Below, one piece after another: positions 46,845 to 57,699 of a DNA stretch of 64,000 nt. How positions within the stretch are numbered: position 1 is the stretch's first letter; every line of letters starts with the position of its first letter. Both the position numbers and the translations under genes were made by a program. Source of the stretch: Daphnia carinata (taxonomy: Eukaryota > Arthropoda > Branchiopoda > Diplostraca > Daphniidae); contig NC_081331.1 of the NCBI RefSeq assembly GCF_022539665.2, positions 8,029,534 to 8,093,533 of the forward strand, read 5' to 3'. The notes below the pieces were generated by a model, which had not been told where the DNA came from, made no database searches, and was given only the letters and a program-made list of their open reading frames with translations.

Positions 46845-48647
46845 TTGCTTCCATTTTATAACACCCACATGATAAAGTTATATATGTTTGTCAGTTACAT
46901 TGTTCCCTTTTATTCTTGTACGTTTTTTTTATATATTCTTCCGTATTTAGAAATGTCTCTATTTCCATTTCTGCTGCTATTGTGCCTTCACGGATTACAC
47001 TCGCGAGCATTTGAAACAACCGTGTGCGATTGTTCGGAGCCGTCGAAAATGGGAATTATTCAATTCTCCGACGCGAATTGTCAGCCGAAATCTACCAAAA
47101 ATCGTGCCATCAGTGTAAAATATGCCGTATATAGTGAAGAACGAGCTGTGACCAAGTTTCCTGGATATATTTGTGCGCGCTGGAAAAATATAAGACGTAT
47201 TACAATGAATTTTTTCGGACAAACAGTGATCGTGCCAGATAAAATTTCCATCGATACAACACCTACCGAGTGCAACGAAATGATTAACAATAAAAGGTGC
47301 GACAATCAACGAATGACTTTTTCGGATGGAAAATTTGTGTTCGATGATGAACCCGATATTTCTGGATATTGGTTGCAAACAATCGATTCCGAAATATTAA
47401 ACTGTGTTCTCGATAAAATTCAACTTTTCCAGCAAAAGGAGAATGCGGATTTTTCAACACCTATCGGAACTGCTTCTGCTGCATCAGGAAATTTGTCACA
47501 TAATCATTTAACTCTGATTTGGGACAAAACCTACACACAGAAAACTAAAGCAATTACCCGGCTTGTCGAAGAAGGTATCGGCAAGTTGATACAATTACCT
47601 GGGGAAAAACAAATTTTCCGACTTCAGGACGACCGAAATCAACTAGACTTTCATTTGTTGCCGTCATCGCGTTGTTTTTCAGTGCAGAAAAATTGCTCCA
47701 ATAAGACTTCTTCCTTTGAAATCCTTGGCCAATCACAACTCTTTGTCACAACAGCGGCCATCATGAAAAATTCAACAACATCGGAGCCTCCGGCGCCATC
47801 TAGCGCTGAAGATTTAAACATCCCGGCGAATATTCAATATATTCGAGATCAACTGACCGATCATGAAAACGAATTGGCAAGCCAAATTCAATTATTACAG
47901 TGCGATGGTCGCAAAGCCAAACATGAAAGAGCCGTTACAACCGCTCAATATAATGGATGGTTAGCAGCCTCACAACTACAATTACCCAAGTGCACAAAAT
48001 TACAAGCTTTCGGTAAAACGGCTGTACTGATCCAGTGTAAAGCCTTAAATGTCACATTCGATACTGTTTTGACTTCTTGCGGACCGCAACCAAAATTTCA
48101 AAATTATACAATTAACCTCGATGGCTGGGAACTTGTAAAATATTCCCCTTGCTATTGGACAAATGGATTTGTAAACTTTAACGATAAGCCTTATGCTTTC
48201 CGCAACAACACCTGGCAGCTGATTGAAGCCACAATTGTGCTGCCTGAGCAGACGCTCGCACACTCTTTTCGCTACGAAAACGTCGAGTTTTTCGATTACG
48301 TGCATCAAAGTAATCCGGCATATACCGACAACATGCTTAATCACATGAATATCATGGCTGATATAGCTGCCGCGATCAACGAACACCCGCCAGCGGAATA
48401 TACCTTACGTCAAAGACCTAGTGCGACGAACATTTTTGTAACAGCTTCTAGTATCGGAAGCTATACATCTTGGTGGGAGACCATCAAGACATATTTCTTC
48501 ATCGGCATATTATGCCTTTTAGTGCTTCTTTTCTTACGCATTTGCTATAGTTGCGGCCTTTTCACCGTCATTTGGGTCGTATGCTGCCGTCCCACCTACA
48601 AATCACGGCAACCAGCTTCCGAATCCATCCCCATGCATGCAGTTTGA
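46845..48647 (+). CDS. Envelope-like glycoprotein ORF of the gypsy element
   Basis: 600 codons, open throughout. The second in-frame start near residue 37 (46953) begins a good signal peptide (MSLFPFLLLLCLHGLHS) and follows a splice-acceptor-like TATTTAG, as expected for an envelope mRNA spliced from the genomic RNA. The ectodomain is Cys-rich with several N-x-S/T sites. A membrane segment (YFFIGILCLLVLLFLRICY) lies near residue 550 and is followed by a short tail. The Cys pattern and spacing remind me of glycoproteins of arthropod negative-strand RNA viruses (chuvirus-like) rather than classical gypsy Env; that is tentative and needs a profile search. Confidence 0.7.
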   Translation: MLPFYNTHMIKLYMFVSYIVPFYSCTFFLYILPYLEMSLFPFLLLLCLHGLHSRAFETTVCDCSEPSKMGIIQFSDANCQPKSTKNRAISVKYAVYSEERAVTKFPGYICARWKNIRRITMNFFGQTVIVPDKISIDTTPTECNEMINNKRCDNQRMTFSDGKFVFDDEPDISGYWLQTIDSEILNCVLDKIQLFQQKENADFSTPIGTASAASGNLSHNHLTLIWDKTYTQKTKAITRLVEEGIGKLIQLPGEKQIFRLQDDRNQLDFHLLPSSRCFSVQKNCSNKTSSFEILGQSQLFVTTAAIMKNSTTSEPPAPSSAEDLNIPANIQYIRDQLTDHENELASQIQLLQCDGRKAKHERAVTTAQYNGWLAASQLQLPKCTKLQAFGKTAVLIQCKALNVTFDTVLTSCGPQPKFQNYTINLDGWELVKYSPCYWTNGFVNFNDKPYAFRNNTWQLIEATIVLPEQTLAHSFRYENVEFFDYVHQSNPAYTDNMLNHMNIMADIAAAINEHPPAEYTLRQRPSATNIFVTASSIGSYTSWWETIKTYFFIGILCLLVLLFLRICYSCGLFTVIWVVCCRPTYKSRQPASESIPMHAV

Positions 48648-48680
48648 TTACGGGACGTAATCTCACGCCGCCGGGAGCGA

Positions 48681-49516
48681 TGTAACGAAGCCAATATACG
48701 CCTTCTTATATTCTCATGCTTCCACTTATATCTTATACCTATATTCTCTTCTGCAACATCTTTAATAAGTAATTAGTATAAACATGTCAATTGCAACACC
48801 ATATATACGCAACACGGGTGACCTAGATGAACACCTGCTAGCTAGCTGACGCATCCATGTGTCATCAGCATCACGCCACTTATAAAACATCTTTCATTGG
48901 CGCCCATCATCGCATCATTATCACGCCATTTTAAACATCTTTGATTGGTCGCAAATACTCGCACAGCAACTCACCAATTTGCCAATATGCGAAGTGTAAT
49001 CGTGAACACAAAATATGGGAAAGATCAGACAAGGACCCGCGTCTGAGCAAAGTAGTCGCCTGAATTCATTCGTGTTGCTCCTATCTTGATTAGTAGTATT
49101 GCGCAGTAAATTGTACTCTAGTGGAAATCTTATTTGCTTAACTTGCCTTAATTTGCATCTGTTCAACTTAATTACTCTGGGACAGTGCCTTTGTCCTTTC
49201 TTTAAACACTTGTTCAATCCATTTTGATTGTGAGTTGACTTCGTGAGCGTGAGGTTATCTCGTTCGCTTCCGTGTCGATTCCTTTCCGCTACCTACTCGT
49301 GTTATCACGGTAAGACTTGGTTACAATTGTCCCTCTCTTTCCCTCTCTTTATTTTCCCTACTGTATCTGAATTCCTCTTATGTCTTGCTTCTTGTAGTAT
49401 GCTTAACGTAGAACAATAAATCCATCATTGTGGGAAATACGCCTCCGAGCTCGTTATTATTTCCTTTTGTCTTAAATACCGTAAAGTCAGTCTTCCCACA
49501 AGGAAGATGCTTTACA
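48681..49516 (+). repeat. Probable 3' LTR
   Basis: The start is inferred from TGTAACG after a purine-rich stretch (gccgggagcga). TATAAAA lies near 48881, AATAAA near 49416, and it ends TTTACA at 49516. Only its last 93 bases can be verified against the left end. Confidence 0.5.
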
Positions 49517-50063
49517 CTTGCTACTGCTTGATTGTAGCATTTTTTGTTCATGTTTTGGTATGGCCCAGTGGAGAACCTGTGTTAATTTTAATATTTCAAT
49601 CTATTTTACTTTAAACCTACAAGCAATACATAAATAGGTTGACCAAATATTAACCGAATACAAACACAGAGTATTACTTTGTCATCCTGATAAGAATCCA
49701 TATGACAAGTCCACTACTCAGTTTCAAAAACTTCAGGTAAATAGATTCTGCACATTAACCAAGTAATGTGATAGATACAGTTAATTTCTGGTCATTCCAA
49801 CAGGAAGCTAAGGAGGTGCTCTGTGACCCAGAAAAGCGAAATGATTATGACAGATGGAAAACAAGTGGAATAACAATTTCATACAAGCAATGGATTGTCG
49901 TAAATAAACGATCTACTGCCGTAAGTATTATATGTGCAACATCAGGATGACTTTCTATGTAGGTTTAATGTAAAATAGATTGAAATATTAAAATTAACAC
50001 AGGTTCTCCACTGGGCCATACCAAAACATGAACAAAAAATGCTACAATCAAGCAGTAGCAAGT
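49516..50063. repeat. 106-bp inverted repeat beside the LTR
   Basis: 49516-49621 is the reverse complement of 49958-50063 with about one mismatch and a 336-base spacer. The right copy is the natural intron 3/exon 4 border of the DNAJC12-like gene; the left copy starts exactly at the LTR end. It looks like a template-switch product at an insertion or repair breakpoint. Confidence 0.85.
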
Positions 50064-50191
50064 CAGAGATAATAAAGGTGAAACAAAGTAAGCTTTCACC
50101 TAAAATTGGTTCACAATATTGTTCATACAATTCCATCCTAGAAAAGTTTAGGAACTATGAAATATGTAAAAGAAAATCTTTGAACATCTGA
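49638..50191 (+). pseudogene. DNAJC12: DNAJC12 (JDP)-like co-chaperone, 5' truncated
   Basis: Three exons: 49638-49736, 49804-49920 and 50003-50191, all phase 0. They encode the J-domain from helix II on (VDQILTEYKHRVLLCHPDKN, with the HPD motif that activates Hsp70), then [24 protein letters not shown], a KQWIVVNK segment and VLHWAIPKHEQ. The conserved end LEKFRNYEI is followed by nine extra residues to TGA. This C-terminus and the short length are typical of DNAJC12/JDP. Exon 1 with the start codon and helix I is missing; the LTR and an inverted copy of exon 4 sit there instead. The frame that remains is intact. An AATAAAA is near 50261. Confidence 0.8.
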
Positions 50192-50668
50192 ATTTATTTT
50201 ACTAGTGTATTCAATATTGACTGTTGCTGTTGTGTAATATTAACTCGATGAAAAGTTTAATAAAATATGTGCATATAAAGCAAGTATCTTTCGAACCGTT
50301 CGGTCATTAAGTTGAATGCTACTTAAATGGGTTCCAACCGACATTACTTGTGTATTCTCGATCAGGCACTGGCATTTAAAGATGCACTTCTAGTTCTTCA
50401 AATGCTAATGCCCAACTAATCTCACCAAATAAATACAATTGAAGTAGGTCAGTTTACTTTGTTCAACAACTTAGCCAGCTCCAGCGCCAAAGAAGTAAAA
50501 TTAGGCGCAATTGTAAAGAGCTCGCATTGCCGACAGACAAATTAATCACCTACTGAATACTACTGGAACGGATCTTTATTTCCTAATGTTCTGCCATAAT
50601 TGCCAATGATTAAAGTTACATGAGAAACTTGCACAAAGCGCAAGAGAAGCTAAAACACGTTTCTTGAA
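50192..50668. other. Intergenic
   Basis: No gene seen. Poly(A) signals of the DNAJC12-like gene (plus) and the porin fragment (minus) probably lie here. Confidence 0.4.
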
Positions 50669-50978
50669 TTAGGCTTCCAATTCCAGCGCCATACCAATTT
50701 TGTGACCTCCTTGGTTGAAGTTTTTCAGATCAACCATTGACGATAGGGTAATGGTAACACCTGAATACGAAAAAGAATAAGCCTCAATATGATTTAACTT
50801 TCAGTTACAACGTACCCTGGCGGAGTTTTTGCTGATAGCCAAGGCCAAGCTGGGAAGCGTTATTGATCTTGGCGCGGACTGCACTGTCGTTATCTAACTG
50901 GTACTTGCAACCAATACCGAATCGGGTGGCATTTGAACCGGCAGTCCAGGCAAGTTGGACACCTGTTTCTAGATTAGC
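50669..50978 (-). pseudogene. VDAC: Mitochondrial porin (VDAC), 3' exons only
   Basis: Two exons on the minus strand, about 50978-50816 and 50760-50669, joined in frame. They read NLETGVQLAWTAGSNATRFG, then YQLDNDSAVRAKINNASQLG, LGYQQKL and VTITLSSMVDLKNFNQGGHK, ending IGMALELEA and TAA. This is the last five or so beta strands of the outer-membrane anion channel, with the terminal GGHK..G block. Upstream, near 50978, the sequence changes abruptly into a Tyr-rich fragment on the other strand, so three quarters of the gene are missing. Not functional as it stands. Confidence 0.82.
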
Positions 50979-50984
50979 CCGAGT

Positions 50985-51416
50985 ACTACCCTGCACCGAG
51001 CTATTACACAGAGGCGCCAGTGTATTATTACACAACAACGTACGCCACTCAAAGCTACTACACCGAAGCTCCCGCCTACTATACCACAAAGGCCCCTGGG
51101 TATTACACCACAACCTACGCTTTTCCGTCTTACTACACTGAGGCCTCAAAATATTACTCAGCTCCGAGCTACACAACAACTGTGTCGTACTACACCACGA
51201 CAGAGGCGCCCAAGTACTACGTGGCTCCAACATACTACCCCGCAGCTGCCCCGTCTTACTACGCTGAGCCTGCATACTACGCTGAAGCCCCGAAATCTTA
51301 CGCTGCCCCTAGAAACTACACTACGGCTGCCCCTTCGTACTACGTGGAAACTACCTACTACACCACAATTTATGCTGCTCCGTCTTACTACATCACGAAG
51401 GCTGCTGAATACTGAA
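50985..51416 (+). pseudogene. Tyrosine-rich repeat fragment, copy F
   Basis: Family repeats without exon 1 or signal peptide: YYTEAPAYYTTKAPGYYTTT, then YAEAPKSYAAPRNYTTAAPS, ending ITKAAEY and TGA. It is open from about 51020. It is closest in order of units to the 3' two thirds of copy A. Truncated at the 5' end where it meets the porin fragment. Confidence 0.75.
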
Positions 51417-52447
51417 GGCCGCTACTTATTACTGACAACGTGGTTGGAACACAAAACTTATTTTTGCTCCGTACGATTACAAAAATCGTCCAAGTAAAGT
51501 AAAAAATATATAGATTTGTAGCCAGTTATCTCAGCTACATAACCGTATTTTTTTTGGGTGGGTTCCAAAGTTTAATATGTGGTATGAGCAAGTTGTTTCA
51601 ATTGCCAATTCTTATTGGGCAGTTGAAACGTGGGTTTTCCCATAAGAGAGCTCCCGGTTTTACGAAAAAACTAAAATGACGATATCTCAGAATCTGGGAT
51701 ACGTATTTTGATGAATTTTTTACAGTAATATAGAGAATTTTAATCTTTATTTTTTAAGATGTTTTATAAGTTTCTATAGTAACTAAATATTATTTAATGA
51801 ATTTTAGTAGTTTTCTGAATTAGGTTCCGAACACTACACAATCAAATTTTTATAATCGAATATTGCATGTCCAGCCTTACATCATAATTGTTGTTAATGT
51901 CCTTAATTTAATTTTTAAAATTTAATTTCTTTCTTCAACGTTGTAAATAAAAGCGCAAACATTGTGGCAGACGATAAATGCCAGCCACTCAGCAGACGAA
52001 ATAAAACACAAAATAAACAATAATTGAAAAAAGAGCTCTGCTAATACGCTGCGTAGGGAACACTGTTGCCAGACTACAGTAAAGGAGACGCGCATACGGA
52101 AGGCTCGCAATTGGAACAAGGTGTTCCAACTGCTCCGACCATGGGTCTTCACGGAGTTTTAATGTTTATGGGGGATAAAATTTAGCTAGGAAAAAATTAA
52201 AGTGATCAATTTATAGCTTAATGAATGACGAATGATTGGAGACCTTTTTTAATGATTTTCTCCATCGTTTTCGGTGTGAAAACGAAAAAACTGTCTGCAA
52301 AAAAACGACAAATGGACAGTCAAAAAACAATTTTCTGGGATAATTCGAAAACTTTTAGATTCTAAAGCCTCCAATTATTTCTAAAAATGTAGAACCCTAA
52401 TTCCCGTTAGTTCAAATTTTTTAAACAAAATCTCTTACATACTTTAA
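51417..52447. other. No gene recognised
   Basis: AT-rich. Short minus-strand ORF at 51922-52152 has no motif. No family promoter motif found. Confidence 0.4.
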
Positions 52448-52489
52448 GTGGTAGAATTTTTGTTTCAATTGCCGCGTGTTCCAACCACG

Positions 52490-52900
52490 CCCACCCTCCC
52501 CTACTACACAACAAAGGCTCCCGAGTACACAACATATGCTGCGCCAAGCTACTATACCGAGCCTCCCATGTTCTACACCACAACATATGCCTCCCCAGTT
52601 TCCTACACCGAAGCTCCGCCGTACTACACCACAAAGGCTACTGAATACTACACGACTTAAGCCTCGGAGTATTACACACAGAAGGCTGAATGCTACACCA
52701 CAACTTACGCAGCTTCAGCTTACTACACTGAGGCTCCGCAATACTACACTACAAAGGCGCCCGAGTACTACACCACAACGCATGCTGCACGAAGGGTTTA
52801 GTAAAATTTTATCAAAATAAATATTTCCCGAAATTAAGCGAGTAACGTTTTTAGAACTATTACACTGAACGACCAAAGTATTATTAATCGTAATAATTGC
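52490..52900 (+). pseudogene. Tyrosine-rich repeat fragment, copy G
   Basis: Starts within the repeats (PYYTTKAPEYTTYAAPSYYT), meets TAA at about 52658-52660 and continues to about 52800. About 60 bases of unrelated sequence (with aataaatattt) follow before the family 3' end (actattacactgaacgacc, compare copy C) resumes near 52857. The insertion replaces part of the last repeat. Confidence 0.7.
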
Positions 52901-53870
52901 GTTGTCCGCCAAGCTCAATAGTTAAAAATAATTAGATCTTGTTTTATTATTTGCTGTCCTCGTTCCAAAATGAGTATTTTCCTGCCATGTATATATGCAT
53001 TAACTAGTCGTTCCATACGAATGTGGTATATAAATGAAATGTTGAATACAGCTATTATGTCGTTATTCAATCCGTGCTTGTTTCTATTCTTTATTACATA
53101 TGAAGATGGATGAAGACGATTTCATTTAGTGTTTGTACAACATCGTAATTGCTGAACACAATTATGCATTAGGATATTTGTGGGGGATATATCATGGTTA
53201 TTCACAAAATAGCAATGAGTTTATTTATACAGTCGCATAGCACAAATCTCATTTATTCATTGCGTTAGTCCATTGGCATTGTTAAGTTGTTGTGGTTAAA
53301 ACCCATTATGTTTCGCTTTTTAATTAAATAGCAGAATGAAATGTAAAGTTTTCTTTAGTTTGCACCTGCACAGCTAATGGCTCTTTCCTAATTTCACCCT
53401 GAGATTTCTGTGTTAAGGAATGGTTATTAATTATTGGGAAAATAGCCAAAAAGGTTGCGCTAAGCACTTGATTGACATACTATTCGTAACCTCCAGACCT
53501 GCCAGAATGGACTGAATCATGTTGTTCATCATCATTATGTTCATCATCACAAAACATGTTGCTGACGTTATCGTGTATTTTCCGTCATAAAACAACTCCC
53601 ATTTAAATTCGGCGAAACTATTGTACAATGTAATAAATGAGCTGTATCAAGAAAATGGTGATAAATAACATCCAATGTAATTATAAAACAAAAAACTTAA
53701 GAAAAGTTTTAAAATTTTCAATTATTATTTCTCGCTCACGAATTAGGGTGCGGCATCACGCACCGTTAATGGTATGCAAGAATACTCCGTATCACCTGGC
53801 GGCCAACATTGAAGCTAATGTGTTCACGCATTGGCTGGGTATTATTGTAGTTGTGAGGTGAAAATAGAAG
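52901..53870 (+). repeat. Family 3' flank, second full copy
   Basis: Same order as 1942-3560: agatcttgttttattatttg, the ccagacctgcc word (about 53490) and cgctcacgaattagggtgcgg (about 53735). More diverged than the other copies. Non-coding. Confidence 0.65.
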
Positions 53871-54130
53871 TTAAATTCGTAAAGCCGTTGTAAGATCGTA
53901 ATTACTTATTTTTGGCATTTGTTGTTAATCCTGCAATTCCAATGTTGACATCGCGTTGTCATCCCAGGACATCAATTTTCCCCTACCAACTAATGAAAAT
54001 GAAGACAAAAGAGCGGTTGTGGGATCAGTTGAAAATACTCTTGTTTTCACCGACTGCGTGGATTTAAATCGCAACCGCCAACGGCCAAAAGGGAAGAGAA
54101 TGTCACCAGGTACGCGACAACGTCATTAAA
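53871..54130. other. Upstream region of copy H
   Basis: No ORF. Leads into the family promoter motif. Confidence 0.4.
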
Positions 54131-54325
54131 GGTGGGGTAAGAATGTTATATCTCATTTGTTTATACGCCACAGGCTAGTGGCGTGCATTAGGGGGGAACA
54201 AAAAGCTCGTATAAAAAGAAGGCAAAACACATTTGAAATTATTCGAGTCGGCTCGTCGAACAGCAATGGTAGTAAATCGAGCGTCGCACATCCGTTCTCT
54301 ATCAAGACAACATTATCTTACGATC
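54131..54325 (+). promoter_or_regulatory. Promoter of Tyr-rich copy H
   Basis: GGTGGGGTAAGAATG (54131-54145) is followed by TATAAAA at 54210-54216 and exon 1 at 54326. The motif-to-TATA spacing (about 65 bp) is similar to the copies at 7058, 11247 and 12458. Confidence 0.6.
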
Positions 54326-55285
54326 ATGGGTAAGTATCACGTTTTCAAGATTAATAACGTATTTTGTTAATGAATTTGTAGTAGATGAGTTCAATAAGTT
54401 TTGACGTTTTCTCAAACTAATTGCATTATTTTGATAATGTTTTATGTTTGAATTTATCTTTAAAGTGCATTCTGTTTTAATTTGTAGCTAACTATGCACA
54501 ATGCTTCTGTTGGCTGTTTCTTTGATGGCTGGACAGGCCATGGCTGGGGCGATGGGTTCTGCTTCATCCGGGTACTACACCGCTCCAGCATCCTACTACA
54601 CCACCAAGGCTCCCGAGTAGTACACCACCAAGAAGGCCGAACATTATACCACAACGTACGCTATTCCTAGCTACTACACTGAGCCCCCCGAATACTACAC
54701 AACGAAGGCACCGGAGTATTACACAACGACATACGCTGCAACGAGCTACTACACCGAAGCAACCAAGTACTATGCCGTCGCCAGCTACACTACCACTACC
54801 GCTGTCTACTACTGCACAACAGAAGCAGCCAAGTACTACGTAGCTCCGACTTACTACCCTGAAGCTGTCCGGTCTTACTACAGTGAGCCGACATACTACA
54901 TTGAGGATCCACGCTATTATTCTGCTCCGTCTTACTATACCACTGCTGCTCCTTCTTCCTACATCGAGCCAAGATACTACACAACAACCTATGCCACCCC
55001 AGCTTATTATCCGGAAGCTCCAAAATACTATTCGACTCCAAGCTACTACACTGAAGCCCCCGTTTACTTCACTACGACTTACTCGGCCCCCGAGTACTAC
55101 ACCACATCACAAGCCACTCCCAGTTACTACACCGAGGCTTCTAAGTATTATTCCGCTCCAAGCTTCAGCGCCAAGGCGCCCGAGTATTACACCACTACGT
55201 CTGCCTCTCCTGGCTACTACACCGCACCTCAAAAATATTATTCCGCTTCTAGCTACCAAAACTGAAGCTCCGGAGTACTATTAAG
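54326..55285 (+). pseudogene. Tyrosine-rich repeat protein, copy H
   Basis: Exon 1 is ATGG (54326-54329) followed by GTAAGT; exon 2 begins after an AG at 54486-54487. The spliced start MANYA is followed by a one-base shift, so the normal frame leads to TGA after about 13 residues. An internal ATG (about 54501) restores the signal peptide frame (MLLLAVSLMAGQAMAGAMGS). A TAG at a Tyr position follows near 54618 (GAGTAGTAC). The repeat body stays readable to about 55285. It keeps the complete promoter, so a short peptide could be made. Confidence 0.75.
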
Positions 55286-55735
55286 GGCCCCTAAGATTTT
55301 AATAGGTGAATTGAAAAATCATTGCTTCGTTTTTATTTTATAGTTACACGGTAAACGTTATTTCAAACCACTATCTTGTGTTTGTGTTATTTTTCAGTGG
55401 AAAGTGGTACTAGACAAGTTGTCTAATTAATTATATTTTCCGTTAAAACAACTCGTTCACCCAATGAAATTTCACATCGTATCGTTTGACATTGAAATTT
55501 CTTTAAATTAATTTTAATCTGTAAATGTTTAATCAATTTCAAGTGTTTCAAACTTGGAAACACATTGTATTAAGGTAGACAGTTTGTCTTGTAGGTTTGC
55601 GGATGATCTATTCTTATTTCCAGCTTGCTGATATCACGCTGTTTGCAACAAATCACCAAAGGAAAGGGTAAAATATTTAAAGCTAGTGACATTCGATTAT
55701 CAACATCAACCATCTTTAATTGCAAAACAGACATT
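55286..55735. other. No gene recognised
   Basis: AT-rich DNA after copy H. It does not match the family 3' flank seen at 1.9 and 52.9 kb, so this copy has a different downstream context. Confidence 0.4.
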
Positions 55736-55842
55736 TAAATGATAATTCGGAATTTATCTTCAAAGGATTGCAGCCGAGGCGTTTTCACGATTATCTCGCT
55801 GATAAAGTTACGCGCTATTTTGCGCGCACGCACTGATATGCT

Positions 55843-56075
55843 GCCACGACGATCCTCGTTGGGCCTTTTCAGTCCTTTGGCCGGCCAATCTAGATACATA
55901 AAATACAAAAAAACACAGTTAGTACGCTTTAGTTTATCACTGATACCTTTGGCGACGATGGCGACGATCCCACGACGATCCTCGTTGGCCCTTTTCGGTC
56001 CTTTGGCCGGCCAATCTAGATACATAAAATACAAAAAATCACAGTTAGTACACTTTAACTTATCACTGATACCTG
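55843..56075. repeat. Tandem duplication, about 130-bp unit
   Basis: Two copies of a unit containing ccacgacgatcctcgttgg, ggccggccaatctagatac and atcactgatacct, at about 55843-55950 and 55972-56075, differing at several positions. A smaller tandem (acagtgacgtgtcc, 2-3 copies) follows at 56114-56145. The unit is open on both strands, which produces ORFs of 117 and 177 codons that look spurious. Confidence 0.75.
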
Positions 56076-56280
56076 TTTTTGGTGTCACCGTTCCTCGGTG
56101 TCCTGCGGTCTACAGTGACGTGTCCACAGTGACGTGTCCACAGTCCCATGTTACGATGATTGTGCCTTCATCGTCATTTTTTCCTAATCTATCTTATGCG
56201 ACTAGACTATACACCCGTGCGAAGGCAAAACCCGGTGCTTATATGAGGCTTTCGTTGTGTGAGCGTGACTGAGAAGGCGT

Positions 56281-57695
56281 GAAACACTACACAAAACACC
56301 CGGAGAGATCTATCTACTGTTTATGTTCGTTCCCGATTTATTTATTCATGACTAATATCACTTCCGATGGAATCTGGCACTAGGTTAGTTGTTTGATAAA
56401 TGTTGCCGCTTTCGCGTATTATAATCAATTTTTATTCTCAAAGATCAGCGTATTACACAACGACGTAGATCGAACACATTGAAGTTTGTTTCTGCAGTTT
56501 TCGTTCTATTAGTCAGCCTTCTGTGCACCGTATTTGTTCGCACAGTAGCTTTTCACAGAACAGCGCAACATTTCCTTACGTATCTTGGCCGTTCGGTAAC
56601 GTAGGTCCCATCTCCGTCGTAAGCGATGTGGATAATATCCTGCGTTTATCATAACGCCGACGGTCATCGATGCAATGCGGAGGGTAAACTAAATAGAAGA
56701 GGAAACAATAGCAGTGCAAGCACATTTCCCTAGATTTTTTTTGTTAAATTTTACTTTTAGAATTCGTTACCTTGCCTTAGCATATTGAGAGATACGTATC
56801 TAGACTTTCGAAAGCACGTTGTATTTTTATTTGATTTTTTTTTTGTTTTTTGTTTGACTCATTTAAACAACAGTTGATGAACCATTGCTAATAAAACAGG
56901 TGATCCAATCTAAAGCAACTCGGAGCCAAGGTTCCGTCTACGTACTACCCACCTAATTACGCCTTTCGACAAGTACTAAGGTTCAACGAACACGGATTTA
57001 TGGAATGTATGTGAATAATAATGCTCAAAGACGTACGCCGAAATGTGAGATAATAGGAGGCGACTTTAGATAGGGGTAAATTTGACTAGTTATGATGGGG
57101 GAAAAAACATCCGCACTTTGCCGTCATAGACTAGGACTCTAACGTACTGTATGACTGCACATTTTGCGAGAATCAGTAAACGGGTGTGCAATCACATCTA
57201 AAGACTGATCAATAAAACAGTTCCAAATACCAAATACTCAACTACTCTAAAGCTAGGAAAGCTCAGATGATGCGTGATACAATAATCAAATAGTAGCTTT
57301 AATAGTAACGATAATAAGGATTAGAAAGTACGTAAAGGATCCAATAGAAAAACTGGGAGTAGACGTAGCGCGCCGAGGCAGGACCACGAATTCCGTCGAT
57401 AACGAATTTAAGGACAACAATCGGGCATCAAAAGAAGGCTACAAACACAAAAAATTTTTGAACAACGTTTGACGACATTTGTTTCCACGAGACAACCGAT
57501 GTATTACGCGATTTTCTTTTTCTATTCGTCCAAAAAGCGTGAAACGTTTCAGTTGCCGTTACTCAGTTCCGTAAGGTCATTAAGGAAGCTCTCCGGAGTC
57601 AAAAGGTGAGAAGAGCCTACGAGCAAATTCCAAACACAATCAGTGATGTGCTCATTTAAAACAAAACAAAAATAAACGTAGCAGCAAAAGGTACT
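56281..57695. other. No gene recognised
   Basis: 1.4 kb without any supported ORF or repeat family. It lies downstream of the last Rop-like exon and could contain its decayed 3' end. Confidence 0.4.
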
Positions 57696-57699
57696 AAGC

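Larger units (their letters stand above)
38402..49516 (+). mobile_element. Ty3/gypsy element with envelope-like ORF
   Basis: Bounded by a 93-bp sequence present at 38402-38494 and 49424-49516 (offset 11022, one or two differences), ending TTTACA at both places. A TGGTGGCAGCG primer-binding-like site follows at 38498. The order gag, protease, RT, RNase H, integrase is Ty3/gypsy. The 3' LTR probably starts near 48681 (TGTAACG) and contains TATAAAA (about 48881) and AATAAA (about 49416); only the last part of the 5' LTR remains. No target-site duplication was seen, so the left end was probably deleted after insertion. Confidence 0.85.
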
